Source: Scytalidium lignicola
Lineage: Eukaryota; Ascomycota; Leotiomycetes
Direction: 5' to 3'
DNA length: 53,770 bases
Assembly: GCA_002812745.2 (NCBI GenBank)
Contig: NCSJ02000295.1
Span: forward strand, 1-53,770
The notes under the pieces are model-generated. The model was not told the origin of the DNA and searched no databases. It saw only the letters and a list, made by a program, of their open reading frames with translations. How positions within the stretch are numbered: the first letter of the stretch is position 1; each line of letters opens with the position of its first letter. Below, one piece after another: positions 33,401 to 45,575 of the stretch. Position numbers and translations under genes: made by a program.

Positions 33401-34400
33401 ACATACAACACCGAAGCGAGAAGTAAAAATAATTAATTTAGTTTCAGCAAGCCAAAAAAAAAANCAGGGCTGACGACACGAGAGCAGCCTGCCTCTCTCT
33501 CAGCCTCTCTTAAAAAAGAGACCCATAAAAATATGTAACAAATGTAACCAAAAGAAGAAAAAAAAANTGAGAGAAAATCACAAAGCGCGTATGAAGAAAA
33601 GGGAAAAGGAGCTAATGTTACAATGCAGGAAATGGAAAAGGGAGTGAATAATTCTTTGAAGAAAATAATAGCCCATGTGTCCCGAACTATAATTAACAGC
33701 AGAATTGAAACGAACAAATGAAATGGATGGATGGGGGTAATAAGATGCAGCGTATCCTTGATGCTACATACATCATACATCATACATACCTACATACATA
33801 CACAGTACATGTACATTACACGTGTACGTAGTACTTACATACAGCGCATGCTATGCCTATGCAAGCTGCAAGGTAGGTATGTTATGCCGGAACTGGGGTG
33901 ATTGACGAGGCTTAATTAACGTCCTGCGTTTGTTGGTGCATGAACCGTTGTTTAAAAATAAATAATAAATAAAAAATTAACGTTGTCGCGCGCGCGACCA
34001 TTTTATTTTNATTTTATTTGGTGAAACTTTTGTTTTTTGATGGTTGGGTCGAAAAAGTTGCAGTTGAGCAAGTAACCCAACCAGTATGGAGTAATATCAG
34101 TATCATTGGATTATGATGCCCAACTTTTTTGTTTTTTTTCTTCTTTTCTTTCTCTGGCCGCCTTACCATTTCTCACCGTCCAACCAAGATTTTTAAGATT
34201 TGCTTTGTCCAAATTCTTATTATTACCCCAAGGACCAAGGAAAAGCTGATCTTGTGGAGTGACAATGACGAATCTGAAACTCTGCACAAAAAATGTGTTT
34301 GCTGATCTTTTCTGTGCGCCATTCGAGCTAATGATTATTGTGCTCTAGTTTGTGACCGAAACCTTCGTTGTCTGTCTCTCCTGATATCAGCCGATTTGCC
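30433..34400. other. Gene-free region, left part of a 15-kb gap
   Basis: About 4 kb with many short purine or pyrimidine homopolymers and at least eight N bases following runs (near 30486, 32019, 33170, 33244, 33465, 33567, 34010). ORFs of up to about 150 codons occur on both strands and overlap; none has a domain, splice-supported extension or plausible composition. A CATA/CATACATA microsatellite lies at about 33768-33845. Confidence 0.5.
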
Positions 34401-34428
34401 TGTCATTTGCCTGTCATTTACCTGTCAA
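34396..34428. repeat. 11-bp tandem repeat, three copies
   Basis: TTGCCTGTCAT occurs twice in a row and is followed by a third copy with two changes (TTACCTGTCAA). Confidence 0.75.
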
Positions 34429-36746
34429 ACCATCCATCAGTGATAAGTTAACCCATTACCATAGGAGCAATCTGTCCGTGCGCCAATCGGGAATGTTCCC
34501 GGTGACAGGAAAAGACCGTAATTCCTCAGGACCACGGGAAATACCATCAAAGCAAACAAAGAATACAGTAATAGGGGGTTGGTGCCGGGGGATGAAGGAG
34601 CCAAGAAAGCCATCATCGTCTTTTTTCCCGTGTCGGCCGAGTCCTGGAATGGTAAAACTCGTAAGGAGATAATTAATCCCGACGACACGAGATTCAGCAC
34701 CTTGCAAGGGACGGCACGGAGAAAGTCCAGAACATCTTTGTACGACCGTGAAAAGGTGAAAGTCGAAAGTCTTTTTTATCGTACCCAAGATTACGGACGT
34801 AATTATACGAGCAAGCATGACCGATAAGGTATGATAAGGTGATGTTGTCTTTTGCTCTTGTAAATGTTGCCTCCATAACTCCGTAAAGCCCAGCAATCTG
34901 GAACTCTTTGTCCGTATCAGGGTCAAAAACACAACCTAAAGGGGCGCATCTCAAATCGGAGTTCTCCTCTTAGGAAGGCACTGCGAACGCCATAAAATAA
35001 TTCCAGACATCCGGATCGCAGGACGAGGGCAAAAAGGTACAATAATTTTGGGCAACAATTAACGACCCAATATTCCATTTCTCTGAAAAAGCGAAAAAAA
35101 ANGGAAAAGTCCGAAGTTCTTTCTTTGACACACAAAACCAGCCAACTAAGAAGTAGAACCGTTTGATATGCCCTCAATTGGCATAGCGTCAAAAAAANGA
35201 GGCCGGCGGAACCGGATCCGGGGAGATCAGCTTACAGCTCGAAAAGGACGATTTACGAAATTTAGTTCCAAATCTCGCAGCCGCGCGAAAAAAGCGACGG
35301 AAGAAGGAAAGAAAGAAAAGAGAAGAATAATTCCGGTACCGGTACTGGTACAGTACAAGTTACGAGAAAGATGTTTCAAAAGAGCAGAGAAAGAGAAAAG
35401 CGCAGCGGAACTACTTACTCCAAATACTCTAGATAGGAAACATCTGTTTTTGTGTGAGGCGCAAAAGACATCCCAACTGATGGCGTCGCAAAACCCTGAC
35501 CAACCATGTGGCCTCGAACCAGGGGGGTACACAAAAGAAGCTGTGGTAAAGCTAAAGGCGGCGACGGTTTCAGAGTTGCCCTCGCCTGGAAAGAGAAAAG
35601 AGGTGTGCTGGTGTGGCGGGGCTTCATCATATCCAGGGGCCCGGTTTGCACGCCTGTTGGATGGGATGGGATTTTTTGTTCCCCCGGGGAAACAATTGCC
35701 AGCTGCCGAGATAGAGGCAAAAGGGCAAAGCGCAAGGACTAGAAGCTCAGTGGTACAAAAAAAGGTGCAACTGTACAAGTGCAGTATAGTACAGTATAGT
35801 ACAATACTCGACTTGTGTTGCTAGGACCGGTATTTGTGGTATGGCTCGGGGGGGTTTCTGTTGACCGAGTTTGGGTGTTGCTGCTCCTGTGTGATCCCCT
35901 CCGATGGTAGTTTCCATCCACCCGTTTTTCATCTTCGGTCTCTCGGCACATAAATTGTCCTGCCGTTTCAATTCATCTTGCTGTTATTGGACACATCGCA
36001 GCCATGCGATCGTGTTTTTGTTCTGGCATTAAAGGGTGGCTGTCAATGATTTAATCTCCCTGGAAATTGGGGTTCCTTCGCTAAGAAGCCCAAGAGTCCC
36101 CTAACCCAGTGAGTGAAAGGCAGAGAAAAAGCATGGACAATTATTTTGGAAGCATTTGGAAGCATCTTTGATGGTCAACGTTGTTGCTGTTATCTGTGTT
36201 CCATCGAAACTTCTATCGTTCCACGCCACGTTTCCAGGGAGCTACAGTACGGTATTTGCTTCCGATGCGCTGGCCCCCGAACTGTGTAACGTGCTGCTGA
36301 TGTGGATACGTAGGGGAGATGGAAGGATTCTGATCCGGACATCGCTGATTGTACAGTAACCTGCGATCTACGGAGTACAAGAAATATACAACAGCACTGA
36401 GCGATCTCCGAGGTGGGGTTCTCCGTACTACAATCGGTATTGAATCTGGGTGCTGTCAGCCTGAAATGTCCATTGCCGTGCGGTAATGCCAACACTGCCG
36501 TAGGATCTACATAGGAAGTACTTTACCGTACGTTCCTATCTTTCTTCCTTCCAGTGCAATTGGTACGGAAGGCATTCCCCGATGGCCTTTTTGGTGGATC
36601 GATTTCCCACGGCAGTTACAGAGAAAGGCATACTTGGCCCAGAATCCGCTGATTTGCCTGGAACTTGCTAACGTCGCATCAGACAACGTCCGTCCCCCCA
36701 GATTTTCCAAGTCATCTGATCTGCGTCAGATCAGTTCTTTTTCCTA

Positions 36747-36781
36747 GCCCTGCGTTGCCCTGCGTTGCCCTGCGTGCCCTG
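36747..36781. repeat. 10-bp tandem repeat GCCCTGCGTT
   Basis: Two full copies, then GCCCTGCGT and GCCCTG. The period is 10, dropping to 9 at the third copy. Confidence 0.75.
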
Positions 36782-39700
36782 TACCGGTGACTTATATTCA
36801 CCGCTAATTCTCGTAAAGTTTATGTATAATCAGCAATAATATAATAATCTCTATACAGTAAGGGGAAGATGACAGATCAACCTTGGCACGCTTTTGGAGG
36901 GGGAAAAAGGGGGGAGGAACCTTTTTGACAAGAGACGGCACATCTCCGGGAATCCCAAATGTTTCGAGTTACACAAAGAAAAAAAAATCAAGCCACCGCT
37001 TTTGGCCCTTGTCGATGATTTTAATCCATTTTGGGGTGTTCGTGGGGCACGCCTTGCAAAACCAACCGTGTGTCTGATCGTGCGCCTTGAACAGGCAAAT
37101 TAAGGCCAAAAAGAAATAAGAATCTCCCTCTCCCCTGCGCCATTCCCGGGGGTGTGTGTTGGTGGTTGGAGGGTGTCATCGTGCCAGATCCAATCACGGC
37201 CCACGAACAGGGCTTAATTCGATACGGCGCATTTAAACCAACAGGGTTGCCACGCTTTTTTCAGGGGATGATTGCGGATCTGCCACTTTCCCCAAGCGAG
37301 CGAGGCGCTTGAAGGGGGGAGATTATCTCAGGAACTTCCGTCTGGTTGTCACACAAGGAGAAGGAGAAGAGCCAGTAGGGCGAGACAAGCGTGACAAGTT
37401 AACTTGTAGGCTGGGACGCTACAGTTACGCGTAGAAAAATCCAACAGGGAATACCGACCGGACGTTTTCTGTGTGTGACAGATAAATTTGATGCTTGCGA
37501 TGCTTCTTCTTCGACTGCCGAGGTTTGGCCTTGGCCTTGTTGGCATTTTGTGATGCTGACCATCTGCGCTCCTTTTAGGGGTCAACGTCAGCAGTGGTTG
37601 TGCTGCGCTTTGATACCGTACAGGAGCGTGAGTACCGTACCGTAGGTGCATAGATACAGTAATTACCTGTCGTCTCCGCGAACCGTGAGATTGATGGGCA
37701 GAGTGAGGCTGGCCTTCGCCTCTCTCCTAATCGTGTCAACAGGGGATGATTCGGATTTAATCTCGATCCAGTAGCTGTGTCGATCTGGGCGATCGGCGAT
37801 TAACTTCCAAGCAAGTGCTTATCACTTACAGTTCAAGTATTTTGTTGCTCCACCGCCTGCGTATTGTTATTCCCAATCCATATTACCGTAGATTGTACCT
37901 TTCTCGTCACCACTGTATCTGAAATCTGAATATGGATATCCCTTGGCGTCTGGCTTATTACTGTACTGTATTGATGACGGTAAGAATATAGTTGCTGAGG
38001 CGGCTGACATTTCTATTCCGGGAATTCGGAACATCTGTAGAGGCAATTCTGCAGTCCAGTACTGTACATTGTAGAAGTACACGTTTTCTGGTAATTATTG
38101 CGCGGGGCTCAAGGTTGAAGGTTACACAAAAATAGGTGGTGAACTTGTTTCCAGCTTCGAGGCGCCCCCAATTTCTCCCTGCGCATCCTGCCTTCTTCCA
38201 CGCTTGTCCACGTGATATAGAAGACGGTGAACAAATGTGCGGTGTATCTCATCCGACAATACGAAGTCACGCAGACATCTTGAAGCATGGGAATCCATTA
38301 CGCATCGTCCGAAACGGGGAGAACGGTACTCGATACCTCTGGCTGGGTCTGGAGACGGGGGACCTTTAGGGCAAGGCAGGCATACCGCTGTCGCATAGCG
38401 TACAGCACTGTACCATTTAGTGGCAGCAGCGAGCCCCAACGCCCAGGCACCGCTTGGACTGTTGGGGGCGATTAATGTGCTGTTACAGTAATCTACGGTA
38501 CTTACAGAGCACAGTGACAGCTTTGGCGCCGTTGGGGGCTAGAAGAGCAAAGGAGGCAGCACCGCGTTCAGCAGCCGTGATACCCGTCATCACTGAGCCC
38601 ACATCGATTCACCAACAGGAAGCGTGCCATTGCTTTTTTTTGTGTTTTGGTTGGGTTGGAACTGTATGCGGCCAGTCAAGTGACCAGTAACGGCTGCGCG
38701 ATGGGTTTTACGGTATTCCCGCGCTGCTTGCCAAGTCTGGAGTAGCGGTCGTAGCGAATCAGGGCAAATCCAGCGTCTGGACACTCGAGGAACTCGGAGA
38801 CCTGCGAAAGCCCCCAAAGTTTCCCATCCCCGGCGGGCTTGCCAGGCTGCGTCAAAAGGCGTGCCAGGCCCAGCGCCGATGGGTACCAGGTCTCTGGTCC
38901 CCGGGACCTTCGTGCAGGCTCATCCATGTGCCTGTCAGACACGCTTGCCGATGGGCGATCGGTGCGGAGCAGCACTCATTCATTCCAAATTCTGGAGACG
39001 CTCCTGCACAGTCACGCACTATTCCTCCGTGCAGCGGTTTGGCATAGACAACTCGTGCATGGATGGGGAATTGGCTGGAATGCCCTCGGTGGTGGGCGCG
39101 AATCTGGTCATCCCAATATCGCCTCTGACGGAATACTTTTGTAAGGTCCCGGGTCAGACACATCATCCGGGCTTTTGCTTCTTCGCAAGTTCTCCAGCAT
39201 GTCATTGCATTGCAGCTGTTGCGTGCGCTGGTGTGTTTATTCGCCCGATGCGGTGCTGCTTTCAGGGTATTGTGCAACATTCTGGTGCAGTAATCGTTGT
39301 GTAAGCAAAAGTGATCCCGATCTTATCGTGTATTGTGGTATTAGATTATTCCTGCGCCTTTGGTGCCCACTGGTCCCCAGGACTTCCATACAGACTTCTA
39401 CGCCTTGTGTTACCCAACGGAATGCGCGGAGACTGAAGCCGTAAGGCAACTTCATCTCCACCTGATCCGACAAAATTGGCAATGTTATTTCACAGAATAC
39501 GACCGTGTAGCGTGGCACGGCGTATCCAAGCAGCCAAGCCAGAGAATATTCTTCCGTCGGGATTCTCGAACTCTGAGGCGAAACGCGCTGGCCGCGTCAA
39601 CTAAGAGAAAGAGTGGTCGAGGCCGACGCCCCGTAGCCCTGCGTTCGCAACGTGGTTGAGGAAAATAGCGAGATTTTCTAACAAAAATTTCCGAGTGTTC

Positions 39701-42690
39701 CAGCTTACTTAGATGACGTGTGGGTAAAAAGATCGAATCTTAGGTAAAGAAAGGGGCGAGAGTGACAGATTTCGATGCATCCGACGCCTAGGTCGGGCGT
39801 TTCACTTGTTGGGTTGTTGCGCCTCGCTCAGGAACCACCCAACGCAACAAAGGATGGAACCTCAGCTGAGGCCTTAGATGGAGATCCAGGCGATCTGGAC
39901 AGGCTCAAACACACTCAAAAGGCCATTCCTCCGTTCCGGCCGTCTTCCGCGGCCTTAGCAACCGATTTCTTGCCTCTTTTGCGTAGCATCGCTCACTTCC
40001 CGTGGCGATTCTGGTGTGGTGCGACAAGTTTACCTAACATCGTAGTTGGGAAATTTCCACACATTTTTTTTGGCCTTGCGCGCGCGTATCGGAGCCCCAC
40101 CAGGGCGTGAAGATCTATCGAAACTCTCCTTGCGAAAGTTACGGTACCGCTTATGTACTGTACAAGCACTGGTACCGTAGTACGAGGAATAGGGTTTCTG
40201 CCTCCACTTTCCCATCTACAGTACACCTCTTCTCGATCATGGTTTATTCTTCTTCCAGCGCAGAAAGGGACTTTTCTTTTGTGCTACGCGGCAAGTCATG
40301 GAGCGCGCCACGGCTATCCAGTAATGTAGCAAACGTCACCGCAACATCGAACATCATCATCGTCAGCCAAGACCTTAAAATGGGGTTCCTGGGCCCTTAG
40401 TAAGGCGACTAAGCCCTGTCACCGCTCTCTTCGAAACCGCCAAATCTCGCAGGCCTTGACCTTGTTCACGAGGCTCGAGATGGAGAAGAAGAAGATTTGC
40501 TCGTACTGTAGATGATAATTTAACGTTGACTGAGCCAGGCTTTTGCCTCGCTTTGCCTAACTGCGAACCGGTACAGGAGCATGTGGTGAGCTCGAGGTCG
40601 AGAGTTGCCGATGCCGGCGCAAAGCTTCCCGAGATGATTCACAATGTCGTGTACTGTGTACAAGTACAACCTGGAGTCGAAGCACATCGTGAGCCTCGGC
40701 AATCTCGTCGTCAGCAAACAACATTTTGTGGAACAAGATAATTAATTACGACAGCCAGACAAGTGCTGGTTTGATCCTTCGAGGGGACAGGTGACCTCAC
40801 CTGTCCTGCGTGCTTTGCCTGCTCAACCCAAGCCCGTGAGATCAAGCACAATCAAGCACAAAGAAGCACGTACGAAGTGGGACAGAATAAGCATCTACCT
40901 CGTCCAGGGGGTGGTCTCTAGAAGGAGGGCGATGATTTGATGATTTGTGAATTGTGCATGTTGTTTCTGGGGGGGCGGTGTGCAGATTGCAGAGTCAAGA
41001 GTGGCAGCGCATTTATTTAATTATTGCCGACAGAAGCCAGCGACTTTTCCCAACCGGGAAGCGGAGAATCTTCCGCAAGCGTAACTGGGTGAAGAAAGGC
41101 CGACTCAAAAAAAGGAGATGCTGCGCCTGGATACCGTGGACTGCGATGATTGGGGCGGCATTATCGTACGAGGGAGATGGATATTTCGAGGGCTGTGAAT
41201 TTCGTCTTTTGCCTGACGCAAAANCGCAGACACCGACACCGATGCGGATTACACAGAGCCCCGGCCTGGGAAACCTGATGGCAGCCGGGCGGGGATAGCT
41301 GGGTGGTGAATGGATGACTGGATGAATGAATGCATGGGATGTAGCATGTTGGAAGTGAGGTTGGAAGTTGATGATGGATGTTGGAGAGACGCGCGCGTGA
41401 GGCGTGCTCTTCATGCTGCACTCACTCAAACCGCCTGGTGTATGTACTGTACTTGGTACGATACAGACTGGCACGGTGCAGTGCAGTGCAGTGCGGCGCA
41501 GGAGAAGGAAGAGTAGAAGCAGAAGAAGAGAACCCGTGTAAGTTGCTGTGTAACCTGCCAGGAACTTAACTCTCTTCCGCGGTGGCATCTCGCGTTGCAT
41601 TGCTTCCCGCCTGCAGCAAGAGCGTCGCGATATTTCTGGCATATTATTGACGACGCCTCTCTCTCTGCTTGCTGCCCCCACAAAACTGCAATGAAACCGT
41701 ATCTGACAGCTTCTGGTGGAGATCCACCACCGCCCCCCTCCCTCCCAAATCTCATCAAGATGATGCGCAATCGGAATATCCGCATGGTGGTCCTGAAGAG
41801 CACTCTCGGTCGGGGGAGGAGACAAGAGAGTTTAGGCGGTGGTTCTGGGTCCTAACTCGTAAGTGGTCCCTCGATGATCCTGAGGTGGTTTTGCTGATTC
41901 TCCTCGGGGCGAATCAGAACCCAGCGCGGGCCCCGGTACCTGGCACTGGGAACCATCAGCGACAAGTCGTCGAGTGCTCCGTGCCCGCTGCCACTTTTGC
42001 ACGCCTGCAAGCCTCCATCTTTTCCCCCTATTCCTTGCCCTCCCTCTACTGTACTTCTGTACCTGGTCTTGACTTGCTGCAGTCCCTCATCATCGCGCAG
42101 ATCAGGCGGCAGATGGAAGAGAGGGGACCTTGTTTTGCGTCGCATTTGGTCACGTTGGTGTACCGGTAGTTGCTGATTAGGATACGGAGTGCATGAATAA
42201 TACCGTCGCCTTGCCAGCCTTACTGCCGTCCAGCGGTGCTGCCATTACCACCAACGACCAGTCTCTCACGTCTATTATCGGGCTCTCCTCCTTTCCTGAG
42301 CGCACGTACTGGACCGGTGGTGTACGACTGGACGGGGCCGAGAAACAACCACTTGCCAGCCGTGGAGACAGGTCAGATCTCACGCGGCATCTTCCTCTCT
42401 CTCTTCTGCCCCGGCCGTCTTCGAATGCTGCTGCTGCTGCTGCTCCTTTGAGCCGGGCGCGGATGTCCTACAAACACCACACGTCAGGCCAGCGCCAGGT
42501 CGGGTTGCACCGAAGATGGCGCTCTTACATACATACATACCGTACCCTCAAGGAAATGTGGTCACGATACCTACCTCGAGAAAAAGAAATGCACGAGAAA
42601 AGAAATGCTGCGATGCACTTGTACAGGACAGTACTGTACGACATTGGAAGATTGCAAGGCTAACAATACGTACGGCCCTCTCTCGCCGAA

Positions 42691-42815
42691 GCAAAGCAAA
42701 GCAAAGCAAAGCAAAGCAAAGCAAAGCAAAGCAAAGCAGAGCAAAGCAAAGCAAAGCAGAGCAAAGCAAAGCAAAGCAGAGCAAAGCAAAGCAAAGCAGA
42801 GCAGAACAGAACAGA
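42691..42815. repeat. GCAAA pentanucleotide array with 20-bp higher-order unit
   Basis: Pure GCAAA units (42691-42720) are followed by four exact copies of a 20-bp unit made of three GCAAA and one GCAGA (42721-42800), then degenerate GCAGA/ACAGA units. One open frame reads through it as a Ser-Lys-Ala-Lys-Gln repeat, but it shows no start context or flanking protein and is not called as a gene. Confidence 0.9.
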
Positions 42816-43473
42816 GTCGAGCAAAGCCCCCCCAGCGCCGTCCCATCATTGCCCCCTTTTTGCTTTTTGGGCCTTACCGTAACTTCCCCGACCCCAAGGC
42901 CATGTTTTTTCTTGTTTGGTCGTTTGGCGCTCGTTGAACCCAACTGGTGGTTTTCGATCCATCTCCACGATATTGGCCCTGGGTACCTAGTCGAGCGAGC
43001 GTATGGCACTCACAGTGTATTCCTCGCCCTGGGTGCCCTGGTTGCCCTGGAATGAGCTAGGCGGCGGCGGGCTGGCAGAGGGAAGAAAAAGAGAGCGCGC
43101 CGGAAAAACAGGCGTGACAAGCTAGACAGGCTAGAGAGCAGCACCGTACAGTAGCGTACAGGGCCCGGAGTCCCAGCCTGTTGTCCCCTGTGAGCTAGTG
43201 AGCTACAGGCGTGCTAGGGCTGGACGAGGCCCCCGGTCGGGCCCATAATTACGGTACTTGCAGGCCCTGGTCCAGTACGACGCCCAGGGCTCCACGCCCC
43301 TCCAGCCTCAAGCCCCGAGAGAGACTTCGCGAAACCCGCCTAATAAACTTAGTGCTCGGGTCACCGCACCCCCAAGCACTCACTCACTCCAAGCAGCACC
43401 AAAGCAACCAAAAGTAACCAGGCCCCTAGCACACGAGACCATCGCAAGCAAAGCAAAAAACAAAAACAAAATG

Positions 43474-43498
43474 GTGCTGTGCTGTGCTGTGCTGTGCT
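43474..43498. repeat. GTGCT pentanucleotide repeat, five copies
   Basis: Five perfect copies of GTGCT. An 8-bp AGCGAACC repeat of two copies plus a partial one lies 80 bp further on (43580-43601). Confidence 0.85.
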
Positions 43499-43560
43499 GG
43501 ACGCTCGTACTTGTACACTCGCCGGCCGTGCAACCAGCCCTGGGGTGCTGAAATCTTACC

Positions 43561-45575
43561 CGGTGTAAAGGAAAAAGTCAGCGAACCAGCGAACCAGCGA
43601 ATAGCGAGCCACGCCCTAGAAGCCGGTCAGAAACGCACACAGACAGAACAGACAAGACACTGACACAGAGAGAGAGACGTCTCCCCCGTCGTATTTGCAC
43701 ACTACTCGTACGCCGTTGCACAGAGCTCCCCAGAACCCTGAGGGCAATCCCTCGCTGCCCTTGCCAAAACGCCCGACTTGTCATTCTACCCTCCTGCCCT
43801 CCTACCCTCTTGCCCTCGTTTGGCCCTTGGCTGGGGAGGGGTCAGTACGCGGACGGTTTAGATGAGGAATACTGTGTGGTTTAGTGACTTGACAGCAGCC
43901 CACCCCCCCTTTCCCCCTTTCCCCGTATGGGCAATCACCAGCTGGCGGGTCATCCACCAGACAAAACCCCACCGCTTCTCCCTAATGGAAATCGTCTAGA
44001 ATCATTTGGCAAGGAATAATCGACCGGGGGNAGGGGTGGGAGAAGAGTTGTGCTGGTGTTGTGTGTTGCGTGGTAAGGCCAGAGAGGAGCCCGTTGATGT
44101 ACCGGTAGCACCTTTGGGCTGATGGAAGTATTATTAAACTTGGGCCGGGGGGGGNCAGAGAGAGATTGAATGTGGGCAATGCCGTTTTTTCTTCTTTTTC
44201 CCTAAATTCTTTTTGTCACACAACCACGCACAGAGGATTTTCAGAAAGCGGCAATAAAAAATAAAATCCCGGGTTCCGTCATATATACACGGCTACGTAC
44301 CGCTACCTGACCTTTTTTTNAAATTCTATTTCTTACTTTTCTTGATTTGCTCTCAAAGGCTCTCCCTACTTTAGACAGACAAGAACAGACCCATTACCGC
44401 TTCCTGCCTCATTAAGGTACAGGCTGCCAGCAACACCAACCCCATAAGTCTTACTTGCCAACATAACATAACCCGTAATCATACCCAACGAAGACGAAAT
44501 ACTGCGCCCCTTCCTTCCTTTCTTACTACGACAAACGTCTAGTTTTATCTCCGTGGCCGTTTCACTTAAAACAACACACACGGGTGCTTCTTGGTTTTAC
44601 CTATAAATCAACGCCACAGCCACTTCCCTCAACTTTTCGGGTACGGGAGGCACATCAGCACCACACTTTACAACCCAGCTCAGTCCAAGATTTAAAAAAN
44701 GCAAAAAAGGTACGTACACATATCCAATCGCACATATATATTCAAGGGTTCTCCACCTCTCAAAGCCAAAAAACATCCCACAAAACAAAAAATCTTTTCT
44801 CTCTTTCATATATCATATGGGATATGAAAAGTCTCATGTTTCAAGAATAAACATCTATTCATTTTTTTCTTCTACTTCTTTCTTTCCTATTCATATCACA
44901 GAAATCATTTTTCATTTTATCTTAAAGACGAAAGTTTTATCAAGTGGATCAGTCCGTGCTAAGATCACGGTGAGGATATTAGGGCTATTTTTTCTTCTCT
45001 TTCTTTCCACGGAACGAGACACTTCGAGAAATTTTAGTGAAAGAACGAGAAAAAGAGATAGACAAACAAGGGAAAAGATATTCCTTAGTAAGAAAAAGAG
45101 GGAAGCTTCTTTTTCTGGTTGATACTTCGTCATATCGACTCCATCAGGATCAAACTTCAGTAACCTACCTTCAGTATCCAGAGATAGCATCACCAAACGG
45201 ACTACCTGAGACTCTCGAGAGCTAGGCACTTCCTGGTTGATAGCGAAGAAGCACTGCCACCTGACCAAACACGTCATCACAGAGCAGTCGAAAGAGGAAT
45301 TTTGAACTATTGGAAAGCAAAGAGAATAGGAAAAAGGGTCAGATCGACGAAGTAAAGTCATCAGAAAAGAGCCAGAAAGTGGTCAAGAGAGAGAGTTCAA
45401 AAGAGATTCGGCGATCCCCGAGCAGCTTCACGTTGCCACAACCAAGCTTATGAACCGTCTTGGGTGTCGATATATCTATATATTCCCATTTCAGATATCT
45501 CACTCGAGCTTCTAGGATATCAGTTCCTATTCTTATCGCATCACCATCTACTCCACACCATTCGAACCAGTCAAG
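43561..45575. promoter_or_regulatory. Upstream region and probable long leader of the MFS gene
   Basis: About 2 kb before the MFS start codon. The first part has C- and G-runs with N bases (near 44031 and 44155). From about 44330 to 45575 the plus strand is rich in C/T and A with many short upstream ATGs (for example 44584, 44817, 45037, 45460), which would act as upstream ORFs if this part is transcribed. No clear TATA box was assigned. Confidence 0.4.

Larger units (their letters stand above)
34401..43560. other. Gene-free region rich in TAC-N-GTA palindromes
   Basis: About 9 kb of more balanced composition than the flanks. No frame shows a recognisable domain, and long ORFs (for example around 35168-35824, 38852-39304, 41013-41825) lie opposite each other as in random GC-richer DNA. 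Words such as TACAGTAC, TACGGTAC, TACCGTA and GTACTGTAC recur at about 36245, 36523, 37614, 37633, 37884, 37959, 38059, 38484, 38494, 40143, 40155, 40172, 40503, 40651, 41446, 42049, 42629 and 43144. Non-coding transcripts cannot be excluded. Confidence 0.5.

Noticed and set aside
35168..35824. 218-codon ORF in the 15-kb gap
   Set aside because: It contains an N after a run, overlaps a 183-codon ORF on the other strand and has no recognisable domain or splice-supported neighbours.
42516..43055. 179-codon ORF with Ser-Lys-Ala-Lys-Gln repeats
   Set aside because: The open frame is produced by the GCAAA array, which has few stops in any frame. No start context or conserved flank.
42691..43601. 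CRISPR-like array
   Set aside because: The repeats are 5-20 bp, contiguous and without unique spacers. The genome is eukaryotic.
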